Below are positions 32,636 through 40,736 of a stretch of 64,000 nt of DNA, in pieces. Location of the stretch: the NCBI GenBank assembly GCA_031292485.1, contig JARLHA010000060.1, forward strand, positions 25,827 to 89,826, given 5' to 3'. The translations under genes were made by a program, and so were the position numbers. Below the pieces are notes generated by a model. The model was not told the DNA's origin, searched no databases, and saw only the letters and a program-made list of their open reading frames with translations. The DNA comes from Mucilaginibacter sp. GTDB lineage: Bacteria; Bacteroidota; Bacteroidia; Sphingobacteriales; Sphingobacteriaceae. Position 1 is the first letter of the stretch, and each line of letters begins with the position of its first letter.

Positions 32636-34072
32636 ATGAAATTACAACATAACCGAACTAAGATTGTCGCCACAATGGGGCCTGCATCGGCAAAAAAAGA
32701 TGTTTTATTAGCCATGATAAGGGCCGGTGTTAATATTTGCCGCCTTAACTTTTCACATGGAAAAGCCCAGGACCATAAGGCCGTAATAGATACCATCCGC
32801 GAAATTAACGAACAGTATAAAACTAATGTAGGCATCCTTGCCGATCTGCAGGGCCCGAAGATCCGCATCGGATTGGTGAAAGATGGCGGTATCCACCTGG
32901 TTAATGGTACACGTATTAATATTACTACGCACGAGTGCATAGGAAGCGAAGATGGTATATATATTACTTATGAAACCTTTCCGCAGGATGTGCAGCCGGA
33001 TGAAATTATTTTGCTGGACGACGGAAAGATCCAGATGAGAGTGATTGAAACCAACAGGCAGGATACGGTAGTTTGTGAAGTAGTGCATGGCGGGATTTTA
33101 ACCAGCCGTAAAGGTGTAAACCTTCCCAATACCAAAGTTTCTATCCCAAGCTTAACCGAAGAAGATCTTGAAAATTTAAAATATGCCCTTGAATGGGATG
33201 TGGATTGGATCGGCCTTTCATTTGTACGTACCGGGCAGGATATTTTAGACCTGAAACGGATCATCAGCGAAAGTGGTAAAGCCGCTAAAGTGATCGCCAA
33301 GGTTGAAAAACCAGAGGCTATTGATAATATCGATGCTATTATAGCCGCTACAGACGGCGTAATGGTTGCCCGCGGCGACCTGGGCGTTGAAATGCCTTTG
33401 GAAGAAGTGCCATTACTGCAAAAGATGATCGCCCGCAAATGCCGCGAGGCATCAAAACCGGTAATTGTTGCTACCCAAATGCTGGAATCAATGATCACCA
33501 CTCCGCGCCCCACCCGTGCAGAAGTAAATGACGTAGCCAATTCAGTTCTTGACGGTGCCGATGCCGTAATGCTGAGCGGCGAAACCTCCGTTGGGGAGTT
33601 CCCGGTGATCGTTATTGAAACAATGGCCAAAATTGTGCGTAATGTTGAAGAATTGGGTTATCCGTTTAATATGGATAAATCAAGCAAAAAAGGACCAACA
33701 TCTCCCGACTACCTCATTGACGCAGTTTGCGGTTCTGCAGTTTATTTAGCAGAACACACCAATGCTGCCGGTATTGTTTCCATGACCAGCTCGGGTTACA
33801 CTGCTTTTGAAATTTCAAGCTACAGGCCTAAAGCCGGAACTTATATTTTTACCGCAAACAAACACCTGTTAAATGCTTTAAGCCTGCTTTGGGGCGTAAA
33901 AACATTTTATTATGATAAATTAGAGAGCACGGATCAAACCATAAGCGATGTAAATAATATCCTTAAGGACGCTAACCTGGTACAGGCAGGCGACGTAGTG
34001 ATCAACACCGCCGCTATACCCATCAGGAATCAGGGGAAAACAAATATGCTTAAGGTTGCGATTATAGAATAG
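32636..34072 (+). CDS. pyk: Pyruvate kinase
   Basis: Converts phosphoenolpyruvate and ADP to pyruvate and ATP. The 478-residue protein has TKIVATMGPAS at the start, the NFSHG motif (near 42), VIAKVEKPEAIDNIDAII (near 220) with the catalytic Lys, and VMVARGDLGVEMPLEEVP (near 242). The C-terminal allosteric domain is present. It follows the IPExxxVDY gene by 67 bases. Its stop codon TAG is the first three bases of the inverted repeat at 34070-34168. Confidence 0.97.
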   Translation: MKLQHNRTKIVATMGPASAKKDVLLAMIRAGVNICRLNFSHGKAQDHKAVIDTIREINEQYKTNVGILADLQGPKIRIGLVKDGGIHLVNGTRINITTHECIGSEDGIYITYETFPQDVQPDEIILLDDGKIQMRVIETNRQDTVVCEVVHGGILTSRKGVNLPNTKVSIPSLTEEDLENLKYALEWDVDWIGLSFVRTGQDILDLKRIISESGKAAKVIAKVEKPEAIDNIDAIIAATDGVMVARGDLGVEMPLEEVPLLQKMIARKCREASKPVIVATQMLESMITTPRPTRAEVNDVANSVLDGADAVMLSGETSVGEFPVIVIETMAKIVRNVEELGYPFNMDKSSKKGPTSPDYLIDAVCGSAVYLAEHTNAAGIVSMTSSGYTAFEISSYRPKAGTYIFTANKHLLNALSLLWGVKTFYYDKLESTDQTISDVNNILKDANLVQAGDVVINTAAIPIRNQGKTNMLKVAIIE

Positions 34073-34183
34073 TGGGCAGTTTTCAGCATGCAGCTAGCAG
34101 TTTAAAAGCTTGCTGCATGCTGTGTTTAAATTATTATTGCAGTTTATAAGACTGCAAACTGCCCACTATAAACTGCAAACTGC
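34070..34183. repeat. Nested palindromic repeat of the GCAGTTT family
   Basis: Perfect 13-base arms TAGTGGGCAGTTT (34070-34082) and AAACTGCCCACTA (34156-34168) enclose a second perfect hairpin, CAGCATGCAGC (34084-34094) with GCTGCATGCTG (34112-34122). Further TATAAACTGCAAACTGC follows to 34183. The left end contains the pyk TAG stop. The ends have the same form (TAGT ... ACTA) as the 25059-25531 element, but there is no gene inside. Confidence 0.87.
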
Positions 34184-34330
34184 TTAAAAAACCCCCGCCT
34201 CACATACCTTCAAAAAAAGCTCATCAAGGTTGCCAAAATAATAATCCCAATAAATCCTGACCTTTTTCATAACCATTATTATTTCTGTTTGCGGATATGA
34301 CTGTGTATAACCTTCATGGTTTAATAGCAT
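34184..34330 (-). CDS. Small ORF or remnant, 48 residues, unknown
   Basis: On the minus strand ATG 34330 opens a 48-residue frame ending at TAA 34184-34186. It reads as protein-like (EIIMVMKKVRIYWDYYFGNL, then DELFLKVCEAGVF), with aromatic and charged residues in a natural pattern. In-frame sense codons continue a little upstream of the ATG (LHRETSRYLIT) before a stop, so it may be the 3' end of a degraded larger gene. The stop codon lies immediately beside the repeat. No family recognised. Confidence 0.4.
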   Translation of the reverse strand: MLLNHEGYTQSYPQTEIIMVMKKVRIYWDYYFGNLDELFLKVCEAGVF

Positions 34331-34441
34331 CGTGATTAAATAACGTGAAGTTTCCCGATGCAGTTTTTAAATAACGTTATCGAAAAGTATGTATCTATTT
34401 TGTTCTGGTGCCTGACTTTTAATTCGCGGATTTTTTGCCCG

Positions 34442-35002
34442 CTACCGGTCGCGTTCGTAATCCAGGACAACAATGCCTGAGCGTAAGGCGTTTGCGGATT
34501 TAAGTTTCAGGGGATGGCGGGTTGTTATGCCATCAAACAAGGGTTTGCCCTGACCAAAAATTACCGGGTTTACAATAAAACGATATTCATCAACCAAATC
34601 GGCTTGCGATAAAGTGCTTATTATACCGCTGCTGGCGAATATGACAATGTTTTTCCCGGATTCTTCCTTTAATTTGCTCACTGTCGCCACAAGGTCGTCT
34701 TTCACCAGCGAGATATTATCCCATTTTCCCCAGGGAACTTCAGTTAAAGTTTTTGAGAACACAATTTTGGTTGATTTATTCATAAAATCTGCCGCGGGAT
34801 CGTCAGCAATGGTTTTGGCCGGCCAGTAAGCCGAAAAGAACTCATAAGTAACCCGTCCCATTAACACGGTGTCTGAACGGTCGAAAATAGATTCCATGGG
34901 CTCGAACATCTGGCTGTCGAACGTAAAGCCCGAAAGGTCCCTGTTCGGCCCTTCAAAAAAACCGTCGACAGAAATGGTATTGGAGATGATTAGTTTTCGC
35001 AT
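34442..35002 (-). CDS. Dihydrofolate-reductase/RibD-C-like protein
   Basis: A 186-residue protein starting at ATG 35002 with MRKLIISNTISVDGFFEGPN, the usual opening of the RibD C-terminal/DHFR-like family; VLMGRVTYEFFSAYWPA and the C-terminal LVDEYRFIVNPVIFGQGKPLF are also typical. Members are NADPH-dependent reductases of unclear substrate. It is transcribed alone; 20 extra N-terminal residues of the longer reading are rejected. Confidence 0.87.
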   Translation of the reverse strand: MRKLIISNTISVDGFFEGPNRDLSGFTFDSQMFEPMESIFDRSDTVLMGRVTYEFFSAYWPAKTIADDPAADFMNKSTKIVFSKTLTEVPWGKWDNISLVKDDLVATVSKLKEESGKNIVIFASSGIISTLSQADLVDEYRFIVNPVIFGQGKPLFDGITTRHPLKLKSANALRSGIVVLDYERDR

Positions 35003-35302
35003 AGGTAATGATACTTTATTTAAAGCTATAAAAATTAATAGGTTGGCCGGGACATTGCTCAATAAAAAAATTGCAGACGGAATTTATAGCGTATTTTTTG
35101 AAGTAATTTATTGTTGCGCCTCGTTAAATTTTGTTAAAGTCAACCCATTTAACACCTATAACAATAATAATAACAGATAAACTTTTACCTTTAGGATTAG
35201 GTTTCTTATTTTCGCAACAAAAGATGGTAAAAGGTTAGTTTGAACGATGGGTTGAAAGATATTCACCAATGACAACTGACCAATGACCAATGACCCAAAA
35301 AC
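35003..35302. other. Intergenic stretch with short iterated word
   Basis: A 300-base divergent gap between the RibD-like gene and ftsX. The only structure seen is at 35265-35296, where ACCAATGAC, AACTGACCAATGACC and AATGACCC repeat a CCAATGA word in the ftsX leader; no opposite arm is visible. Confidence 0.5.
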
Positions 35303-36181
35303 ATGGAAGAGTTCGAAGAAAGCGCATCGGCAAAAAAAACAAAAACGATCTATATATCTACCGTTTTTGGCATTGCCATGGTATTATCAATGGTGGGCTT
35401 ACTGGGCCTTATTTTGGTTGAAGCCAACAATCTTTCGAACTATGTGAAAGAAAACATCGTGCTGAATGTTTATGTGGACGATGCAGCACATGAATCAGAT
35501 GTATTGCAGTTGCAAAAGCAAATAGAAGCGAATGCCATGGTTAAACAGGCGCAGTATGTGAGCAAAGAACTTGCTGCCCGTAACCTCCAAAAAGACCTGG
35601 GCGAAGATTTTGTAAAGTTTTTAGGCTATAACCCGCTTTCGCAATCAATAGACGTCTATTTAAAGGCCGAATACGCAAATAACAATGATATCGGCAAATT
35701 TAAAACCGAATTGTTGAAAAACCCGGTAATCAAAGAAGTGAAATACCAAAAATCGCTGGTCGACCAGATGAACGAAAATATTACCACTATCAGCCTGGTA
35801 ATTTTGGTTTTTGCGGGGATTTTTGTGGTGCTTTCGGTAGCGCTGATCAATAATACCATCCGCCTGGCCATTTATTCGCAGCGTTTTCTCATCAAATCCA
35901 TGCAATTGGTGGGCGCAACCAAAGGGTTTATCCGCAAGCCATTTTTGTTGTATGGTATCTGGCATGGGATATTAGGAGCGCTGATCGCTATCCTTATTTT
36001 GGTGGGTACGCTTAGCCTGGCCTATAAAGAAATACCCGACCTGGTGATATTACGCAACTACACCGAGTTTGGCCTTATCTTTATCGTTTTAATTGGCCTG
36101 GGCATTTTTATCTCCGGATTCAGTACATTTTTGGCAGTTAACAAGTTTTTACGTTTAAAAATATATAATTTATATAGATAA
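35303..36181 (+). CDS. ftsX: Cell division protein FtsX
   Basis: A 292-residue permease-like protein with four membrane segments (about 20-42, 165-190, 215-240, 260-280) and an extracytoplasmic loop after the first. FtsX with ATPase FtsE activates peptidoglycan amidases at the division site. It is followed by DUF3098 and uppP, the usual Bacteroidota order. ftsE is not adjacent here. Confidence 0.9.
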   Translation: MEEFEESASAKKTKTIYISTVFGIAMVLSMVGLLGLILVEANNLSNYVKENIVLNVYVDDAAHESDVLQLQKQIEANAMVKQAQYVSKELAARNLQKDLGEDFVKFLGYNPLSQSIDVYLKAEYANNNDIGKFKTELLKNPVIKEVKYQKSLVDQMNENITTISLVILVFAGIFVVLSVALINNTIRLAIYSQRFLIKSMQLVGATKGFIRKPFLLYGIWHGILGALIAILILVGTLSLAYKEIPDLVILRNYTEFGLIFIVLIGLGIFISGFSTFLAVNKFLRLKIYNLYR

Positions 36182-36230
36182 TTTCGGATGTTCGATTTCG
36201 GATTTTGAAGAGTACTAATTCAACAATTCA
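36182..36230. repeat. TTCGGATGTTCG and ACTAATTCAACAATT repeat words
   Basis: Directly after the ftsX stop, TTTCGGATGTTCGATTTCGG (36182 on) begins a word shared with 47353-47590 and 53255-53292; 21 bases at 36185-36205 equal 53267-53287. Then ACTAATTCAACAATT (36214-36228) equals 55609-55623. Both words lie just before a start codon. Confidence 0.7.
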
Positions 36231-36243
36231 CTAAATAAAAGAT

Positions 36244-36525
36244 ATGGCACAACAACCAATAAAACCACCAACGCCAGTTAAGTTAGCTGGTGCAGCAAAA
36301 CCGGCGGCAAAAACACCGGATACCAATTCATTGCATTTTATATTTGACAAGGGCAATTACCGGTTGTTGATTATCGCCATAGCGGTAGTGGCGTTTGGGT
36401 TTATCCTGATGTCGGGCAATACAGATATTTATAGCACAACCAAAATCGTTATCGCTCCGTTGGTGGTTTTGGGCGGTTTTGCCATAGGTTTTTTCGCGAT
36501 ATTTAAAAAGCCGGGTAATAGTTGA
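36244..36525 (+). CDS. DUF3098 membrane protein
   Basis: A 93-residue protein with two membrane segments (about 38-56 and 66-86) after a proline-rich cytoplasmic head; the region HFIFDKGNYRLLIIAIAVV fits DUF3098. It always seems to sit between ftsX and uppP in Bacteroidota, which suggests a role in cell-wall growth or division. The last residues (Asn-Ser-stop, AAT AGT TGA) are read out of the repeat word AATAGTTGATTAAG. Confidence 0.87.
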   Translation: MAQQPIKPPTPVKLAGAAKPAAKTPDTNSLHFIFDKGNYRLLIIAIAVVAFGFILMSGNTDIYSTTKIVIAPLVVLGGFAIGFFAIFKKPGNS

Positions 36526-36640
36526 TTAAGTTGATTGAGAGAGTGGTTGATTGAGTTGCATGAACTCAATGGCCATGCATCAAATGACCCTTGTACAACT
36601 TAATTAACTCAATCCAACACAATCAACTTAATCAACCACT
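36518..36640. repeat. Iterated GTTGATTAAGTTGATTGAG palindromic repeat
   Basis: Left arm 36518-36568 repeats TAGTTGATTAAGTTGATTGA and GTGGTTGATTGAGTTG; right arm 36593-36640 is its approximate reverse complement. An inner hairpin ATTGAGTT/AACTCAAT lies at 36550-36570. It fills the gap between DUF3098 and uppP and contains the DUF3098 stop codon. Confidence 0.86.
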
Positions 36641-36646
36641 ATTCAC

Positions 36647-37450
36647 ATGAACATTATCCAGGTTATCGTCCTTGCTATAATTGAAGGATTAACTGAATTT
36701 TTGCCAGTTTCTTCAACCGGGCACATGGTTATTACCAGCTCGCTGATGGGTATCAGCAAAGACGAGTTTGTTAAACTTTTTGAGATCGTTATCCAGTTAG
36801 GCGCCATACTAGCCGTGGTGGTGCTTTATTTTAAACGGTTTTTCCGTTCGGTTGATTTTTATGTAAAGCTGGTGATCGGCGTAATCCCTGCGGTTATTTT
36901 AGGCCTGTTACTTAAAAAGTATATTGATAAGTTACTTGAAAGCCCGCTCGTAGTTGCTTTTGCCTTTGTTATCGGAGGCTTCATCCTGCTCTTTGTGGAT
37001 GATTGGTTCAACAAACCTCAAATTGATGATGAAAGGGAAATCAAACACATGACCGCTTTCAAGATTGGTATTTTTCAATGTTTGGCAATGATTCCCGGTG
37101 TGTCGCGGTCTGCAGCATCCATTGTGGGTGGGATGGCACAAAAGTTGAGCCGAAAGGCCGCGGCCGAATTTTCATTTTTCCTGGCCGTGCCTACCATGTT
37201 TGGTGCTACCGTAAAGGACCTTTGGGATTTTCATAAAGCCAATACTTTAACGGCCGGCCAAATGCACGATGATATTAAATACCTTGTTATTGGCAGCGTA
37301 ATTGCATTTTTTGTAGCCTTATTAGCTATCAAAAGTTTTATCACGTTTTTGGAAAAGAAAGGCTTTAAGCTTTTTGGATATTACCGTATTGTTGCCGGGA
37401 TAGTGATCATCATCCTGTATTTTACAACCACAGCACTGCATAACGGTTGA
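36647..37450 (+). CDS. uppP: Undecaprenyl-diphosphatase
   Basis: A 267-residue polytopic membrane enzyme (BacA family) that recycles the undecaprenyl carrier for peptidoglycan. Signatures are IEGLTEFLPVSSTGHMVI (near 12-30) with the catalytic Glu and the second motif AMIPGVSRSAASIV (near 146-160). Seven to eight membrane segments are visible. In many Bacteroidota truB follows; here a palindromic repeat and the convergent hflX follow instead. Confidence 0.96.
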   Translation: MNIIQVIVLAIIEGLTEFLPVSSTGHMVITSSLMGISKDEFVKLFEIVIQLGAILAVVVLYFKRFFRSVDFYVKLVIGVIPAVILGLLLKKYIDKLLESPLVVAFAFVIGGFILLFVDDWFNKPQIDDEREIKHMTAFKIGIFQCLAMIPGVSRSAASIVGGMAQKLSRKAAAEFSFFLAVPTMFGATVKDLWDFHKANTLTAGQMHDDIKYLVIGSVIAFFVALLAIKSFITFLEKKGFKLFGYYRIVAGIVIIILYFTTTALHNG

Positions 37451-37458
37451 GGAACACC

Positions 37459-37552
37459 GTAGAGACGCAAAATATTGCGTCTCTGATTTTCAGGGTGTGG
37501 AGATGCAAAACAGGACGCGCATTTCCAGAGACGCAAAATTTTGCGTCTCTAC
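37459..37552. repeat. Double AGAGACGCAA palindrome between convergent genes
   Basis: Two palindromes: AGAGACGCAA/TTGCGTCTCT with an AATA loop (37461-37484), and a perfect 24-base palindrome with the same arms (37527-37550). The outer GTAGAGACGC and GCGTCTCTAC also pair. It separates uppP and hflX, which face each other, so it can serve as a bidirectional terminator. Confidence 0.88.
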
Positions 37553-37570
37553 ATAAGATCATAATACCAT

Positions 37571-38755
37571 TCAATATAGCAGCTGGTCGTAAGGATACCT
37601 TTCCACATGCAGGGCTTTTACTTCTTCATATAAAAGTGACCTGAATTCCTCTATATTTTCCTTTTTTGTGGCTGATATAAAAATGGCCGGGCTATTGTTT
37701 TTGGCCATCCAGCTGTTTTTAAAGTCATGCAGGGTAAGCGGCTCCGCCTGCGCTTCCATTTCGTGCTGAAGCGGCTTAAAGGCATCAATTTTATTGAATA
37801 CGGTGATGGTCTTTTTATCAATAGCGCCGATATCTTTCAGGGTTTCGCTTACAGTGCGGATCTGGTCCTCAAAATTGGGGTGCGAAATATCCACCACATG
37901 CACCAGGATATCCGCTTCGCGTACCTCATCCAGTGTCGACTTAAAACACTCTACCAAATGGTGAGGTAATTTGCGGATAAATCCTACAGTATCCGACAAC
38001 AGGAAAGGCACGTTTTCGATCACTACTTTCCTTACAGTGGTGTCCAGTGTTGCAAACAGCTTATTCTCTGCAAATACCTCCGATTTGGAGATCATATTCA
38101 TGATAGTTGATTTGCCCACGTTGGTATAACCCACCAAAGCCACGCGGATTTGCTGGCTGCGATTTTTACGCTGCGTGGCGTTTTGCTTATCAATAAGTTT
38201 TAGTTTATCCTTCAGCAGGTCTATCTTATTCAGGATCAAACGGCGGTCAGTCTCGATCTGCGACTCACCGGGTCCGCGCATCCCGATACCACCTTTCTGG
38301 CGTTCAAGGTGGGTCCATAAACGGGTAAGGCGGGGCAACAAATATTGTAACTGCGCCAGCTCCACCTGCGATTTTGCCTGTGCCGTTTGCGCCCGGCCCG
38401 CAAAAATATCCAGGATCAGGTTATTGCGGTCGAGGATCTTTACCTGCAATTCATTTTCAATATTGCGCAACTGCGAGGGGGTGAGTTCGTCGTCAAAAAC
38501 CACCATATCAATCTCCTCTGCCGTAACAAAGGCTTTGATGTCCTCCAGCCTGCCCGAGCCGACAAAGGTGGCCCTGTCTGGCCGCGTCAATTTCTGCGTA
38601 AAACTTTTTACTGTTTCCGCACCGGCGGTAGCCACCAGAAACTCCAGCTCCTCTAAATACTCTTTCGCTTGCTCATCTGTTTCACCCTGGGTAATCACCC
38701 CAACTAAAACAGCACGTTCCTGCTTCACAGCAGTATCATAAAATTTTTGTTTCAT
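37571..38755 (-). CDS. hflX: GTPase HflX
   Basis: HflX binds ribosomes and helps split stalled or heat-damaged 70S particles. The 394-residue protein has the N-terminal HflX domain with RPDRATFVGSGRLEDI and FDDELTPSQLRNIE, the glycine-rich linker GGIGMRGPGESQIETDRR (near 178), and G1 VGYTNVGKST (near 210), G3 DTVGFIRKLP and G4 FNKID. Length and order are normal. Confidence 0.95.
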   Translation of the reverse strand: MKQKFYDTAVKQERAVLVGVITQGETDEQAKEYLEELEFLVATAGAETVKSFTQKLTRPDRATFVGSGRLEDIKAFVTAEEIDMVVFDDELTPSQLRNIENELQVKILDRNNLILDIFAGRAQTAQAKSQVELAQLQYLLPRLTRLWTHLERQKGGIGMRGPGESQIETDRRLILNKIDLLKDKLKLIDKQNATQRKNRSQQIRVALVGYTNVGKSTIMNMISKSEVFAENKLFATLDTTVRKVVIENVPFLLSDTVGFIRKLPHHLVECFKSTLDEVREADILVHVVDISHPNFEDQIRTVSETLKDIGAIDKKTITVFNKIDAFKPLQHEMEAQAEPLTLHDFKNSWMAKNNSPAIFISATKKENIEEFRSLLYEEVKALHVERYPYDQLLY

Positions 38756-38837
38756 TAAGTAAATGATTTAACAATCAGGGTGCAAATTTAATTAAATGGC
38801 GGGGAATAGAAGCGTATCTGTCGGTCGGTTTATTTTT

Positions 38838-38930
38838 AACGCAGAGAACGCAAAGAATTCGCGGAGTACACAGAGAATTTTATTTTCTTTCTGCGCCCTC
38901 AGTGTCTCCTTCGTGACCTCTGCGGTTATT
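38838..38930. repeat. CGCAGAG/ACACAGAG-type palindromic repeat
   Basis: Left arm 38838-38877 (AACGCAGAGAACGCAAAGAA, CGGAGTACACAGAG) and right arm 38888-38930 (TTTCTGCGCCCTCAGTGTC, GACCTCTGCGGTT) pair approximately. A similar pair is nested at 40461-40552. It lies between the hflX start and the M20 stop, both on the minus strand. Confidence 0.75.
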
Positions 38931-38944
38931 TTTTTTGCAATTTA

Positions 38945-40246
38945 TTACTTACTATGCATATCCATATAATCCAAAGTTAAATTACACAATGCCTTTACGC
39001 CTAAAGCAAATCCACTTTCATCAATAAAAAAATCGGGCGAGTGGTTAGCAGGGGTAGTTTTTGGGTCGCCCCCTTTTGGCATCCCGCCTAAAAAGAAAAA
39101 TAAGCCCGGTACTTTTTGCTGGTAAAAACTAAAGTCCTCGGCACCTGTGACAGCCGGACCAATACTTACGTTTGCCGCGCCGGCAGTTTGCTGCAAAGTA
39201 GCACCCATTTTAGCGGTCAGTGCCGGGTCGTTATAGGTAACCGGGTAATTATTGCCCATGGTTACTTTTGCAGTTGCGCCCTGCATTTCGGCTGTTTTAG
39301 TGGCAATTTCGTTTACTTTGTCCCACAGTAATTTTTTATCCGCATCGGTGAACGACCGCAAGGTGCCGTCCATCTCCACAGAATCCGGGATGATATTACC
39401 GCGGTTGCCGCCTTTTATGGCCCCGACAGTAACCACAGCCGGGTTTTCGGTGATGTTTATATTGCGGCTCACGATGGTTTGCAGGTTATTGATGATTTGG
39501 GCCGAGATCACTATAGGATCGATACCCATCCAGGGCATAGCACCGTGAGATGATTTGCCCTTTACCACCAAATGGAATCCATTTACGCCTGCCATCTCGC
39601 CACCGGGCCGGTAAACAAGCGTGCCGGTTGGGATATAGGAGATAATGTGCTGCCCGAAGATTACATCCACTTTTGGATTTTCAAGCACTCCTTCTTTAAC
39701 CATTTCCTCGGCGCCGCCAACTTCTCCCGGCGCCAGGCCTTCCTCGGCAGGCTGAAAAATAAATTTTACAGTGCCGTGCAGCTGGCTTTTCATCGAGGTG
39801 AGTATTTCGGCAACTGCCATCAGCATCGCCATGTGCGAGTCGTGCCCGCAGGCATGCATCACGCCCACAGGCTGCCCCATATAGGTTGTCTTCGCCATGG
39901 ATGCGAATGCAACAGGTGTTCGTTCGGTCACGGGCAAGGCATCCATTTCTGAGCGAAGGGCAACCACAGGCCCGGGTTTGCCGCCGCGCAATACGCCTAC
40001 CACGCCGGTTGTGGCTATTCCAGTCTTTACCTCTAGCCCAAGTGCCCGTAAATGTTTGGCGACGATCTCCGCTGTGCGGAACTCATGGTTGCCCAGTTCC
40101 GGGTGTTCATGAAAGTCCCTGCGCCAGGTGATGATTTGGTTTTCCAGGGAATCGGCCTTCCGGACAACTTCTTTTTTTAGCAGGGTAGTTTGTGCAAAAA
40201 CAGGACATGTTAAAGCACAAAAGAGCAGCAGGCAAAGGGTTTTCAT
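38945..40246 (-). CDS. Exported M20-family amidohydrolase
   Basis: A 433-residue M20D enzyme with a signal peptide (about 1-18, ending VFA-QT). The metal-binding motifs are HACGHDSHMAML (near 132), QPAEEGLAPGEVGGAEEM (near 165) and GAEDFSFYQQ (near 370). It is related to the cytoplasmic enzyme at 3197-4381 but is longer and exported, so it probably cleaves N-acyl amino acids or peptides in the periplasm. No operon partner. Confidence 0.92.
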   Translation of the reverse strand: MKTLCLLLFCALTCPVFAQTTLLKKEVVRKADSLENQIITWRRDFHEHPELGNHEFRTAEIVAKHLRALGLEVKTGIATTGVVGVLRGGKPGPVVALRSEMDALPVTERTPVAFASMAKTTYMGQPVGVMHACGHDSHMAMLMAVAEILTSMKSQLHGTVKFIFQPAEEGLAPGEVGGAEEMVKEGVLENPKVDVIFGQHIISYIPTGTLVYRPGGEMAGVNGFHLVVKGKSSHGAMPWMGIDPIVISAQIINNLQTIVSRNINITENPAVVTVGAIKGGNRGNIIPDSVEMDGTLRSFTDADKKLLWDKVNEIATKTAEMQGATAKVTMGNNYPVTYNDPALTAKMGATLQQTAGAANVSIGPAVTGAEDFSFYQQKVPGLFFFLGGMPKGGDPKTTPANHSPDFFIDESGFALGVKALCNLTLDYMDMHSK

Positions 40247-40400
40247 CTCAGTTATTTTTCACTAAGATAAAAAGAAGGCAACGTATCCGGGGCACACCGG
40301 TATAAAAAAACGAATATAATAGCGTTTTATGGCCCCTGCGGATTTGGAAAACACTTTTAAAGCGAATACTCCGTATGAGGCTACCCTTCGCGAATGGGTA

Positions 40401-40601
40401 GAGGCTGTCTCATAAGTGAAATAAAGAAGGGTTATACAAAATTATATTTTGCGCTATAAAAACTCTGCGCCTCTCTGTGTCTTCTTCGCGCCCTCCGTGG
40501 TGAAATTTAACCATAGAGGTCACGGAGACAAGAACGCAAAGAGCACAGAGGCAAATATTATTTGGTAAGCTTTTTATAAAACCGACTTTTGAGACAACCT
40601 C
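40401..40601. mobile_element. MITE-like element with IS-type inverted ends
   Basis: Seventeen-base ends GAGGCTGTCTCATAAGT (40401-40417) and ACTTTTGAGACAACCTC (40585-40601) are inverted with 2 mismatches. The GAGGYTGTCTCAAAAGT form resembles terminal repeats of transposase-encoding insertion sequences (such as IS1182- or IS4-type), but the 201-base element has no transposase. A CACAGAG palindrome lies inside. No clear target duplication. The remainder of the 490-base gap (40247-40736) shows no gene. Confidence 0.6.
40461..40552. repeat. CACAGAG-type palindrome nested in MITE-like element
   Basis: Left arm 40461-40501 (CTCTGCGCCTCTCTGTGTC, CGCCCTCCGTGGT) and right arm 40510-40552 (ACCATAGAGGTCACGGAGAC, GCACAGAGGC) pair approximately, the same type as at 38838-38930. 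Confidence 0.7.
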
Positions 40602-40736
40602 ATTATTTTGTTGTGATTTTTTTTCTACAAACAGGTTGCCCCTAACGGGCACGAATTGAGGGCAAATTTTCCTTAAGGATAAATAGGTTCGGCCTTTAAT
40701 TAATTAAAAGCGATTTCTTAACCCTTAGAGTGGCTT

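Noticed and set aside
38175..38741. 188-codon plus-strand frame
   Set aside because: It is antisense to hflX, a well-supported GTPase gene; composition is Ser/Arg-rich as usual for shadow frames.
40397..40605. Target-site duplication around the MITE-like element
   Set aside because: Flanking bases (GGTA and ATTA) do not match, so no duplication is claimed.
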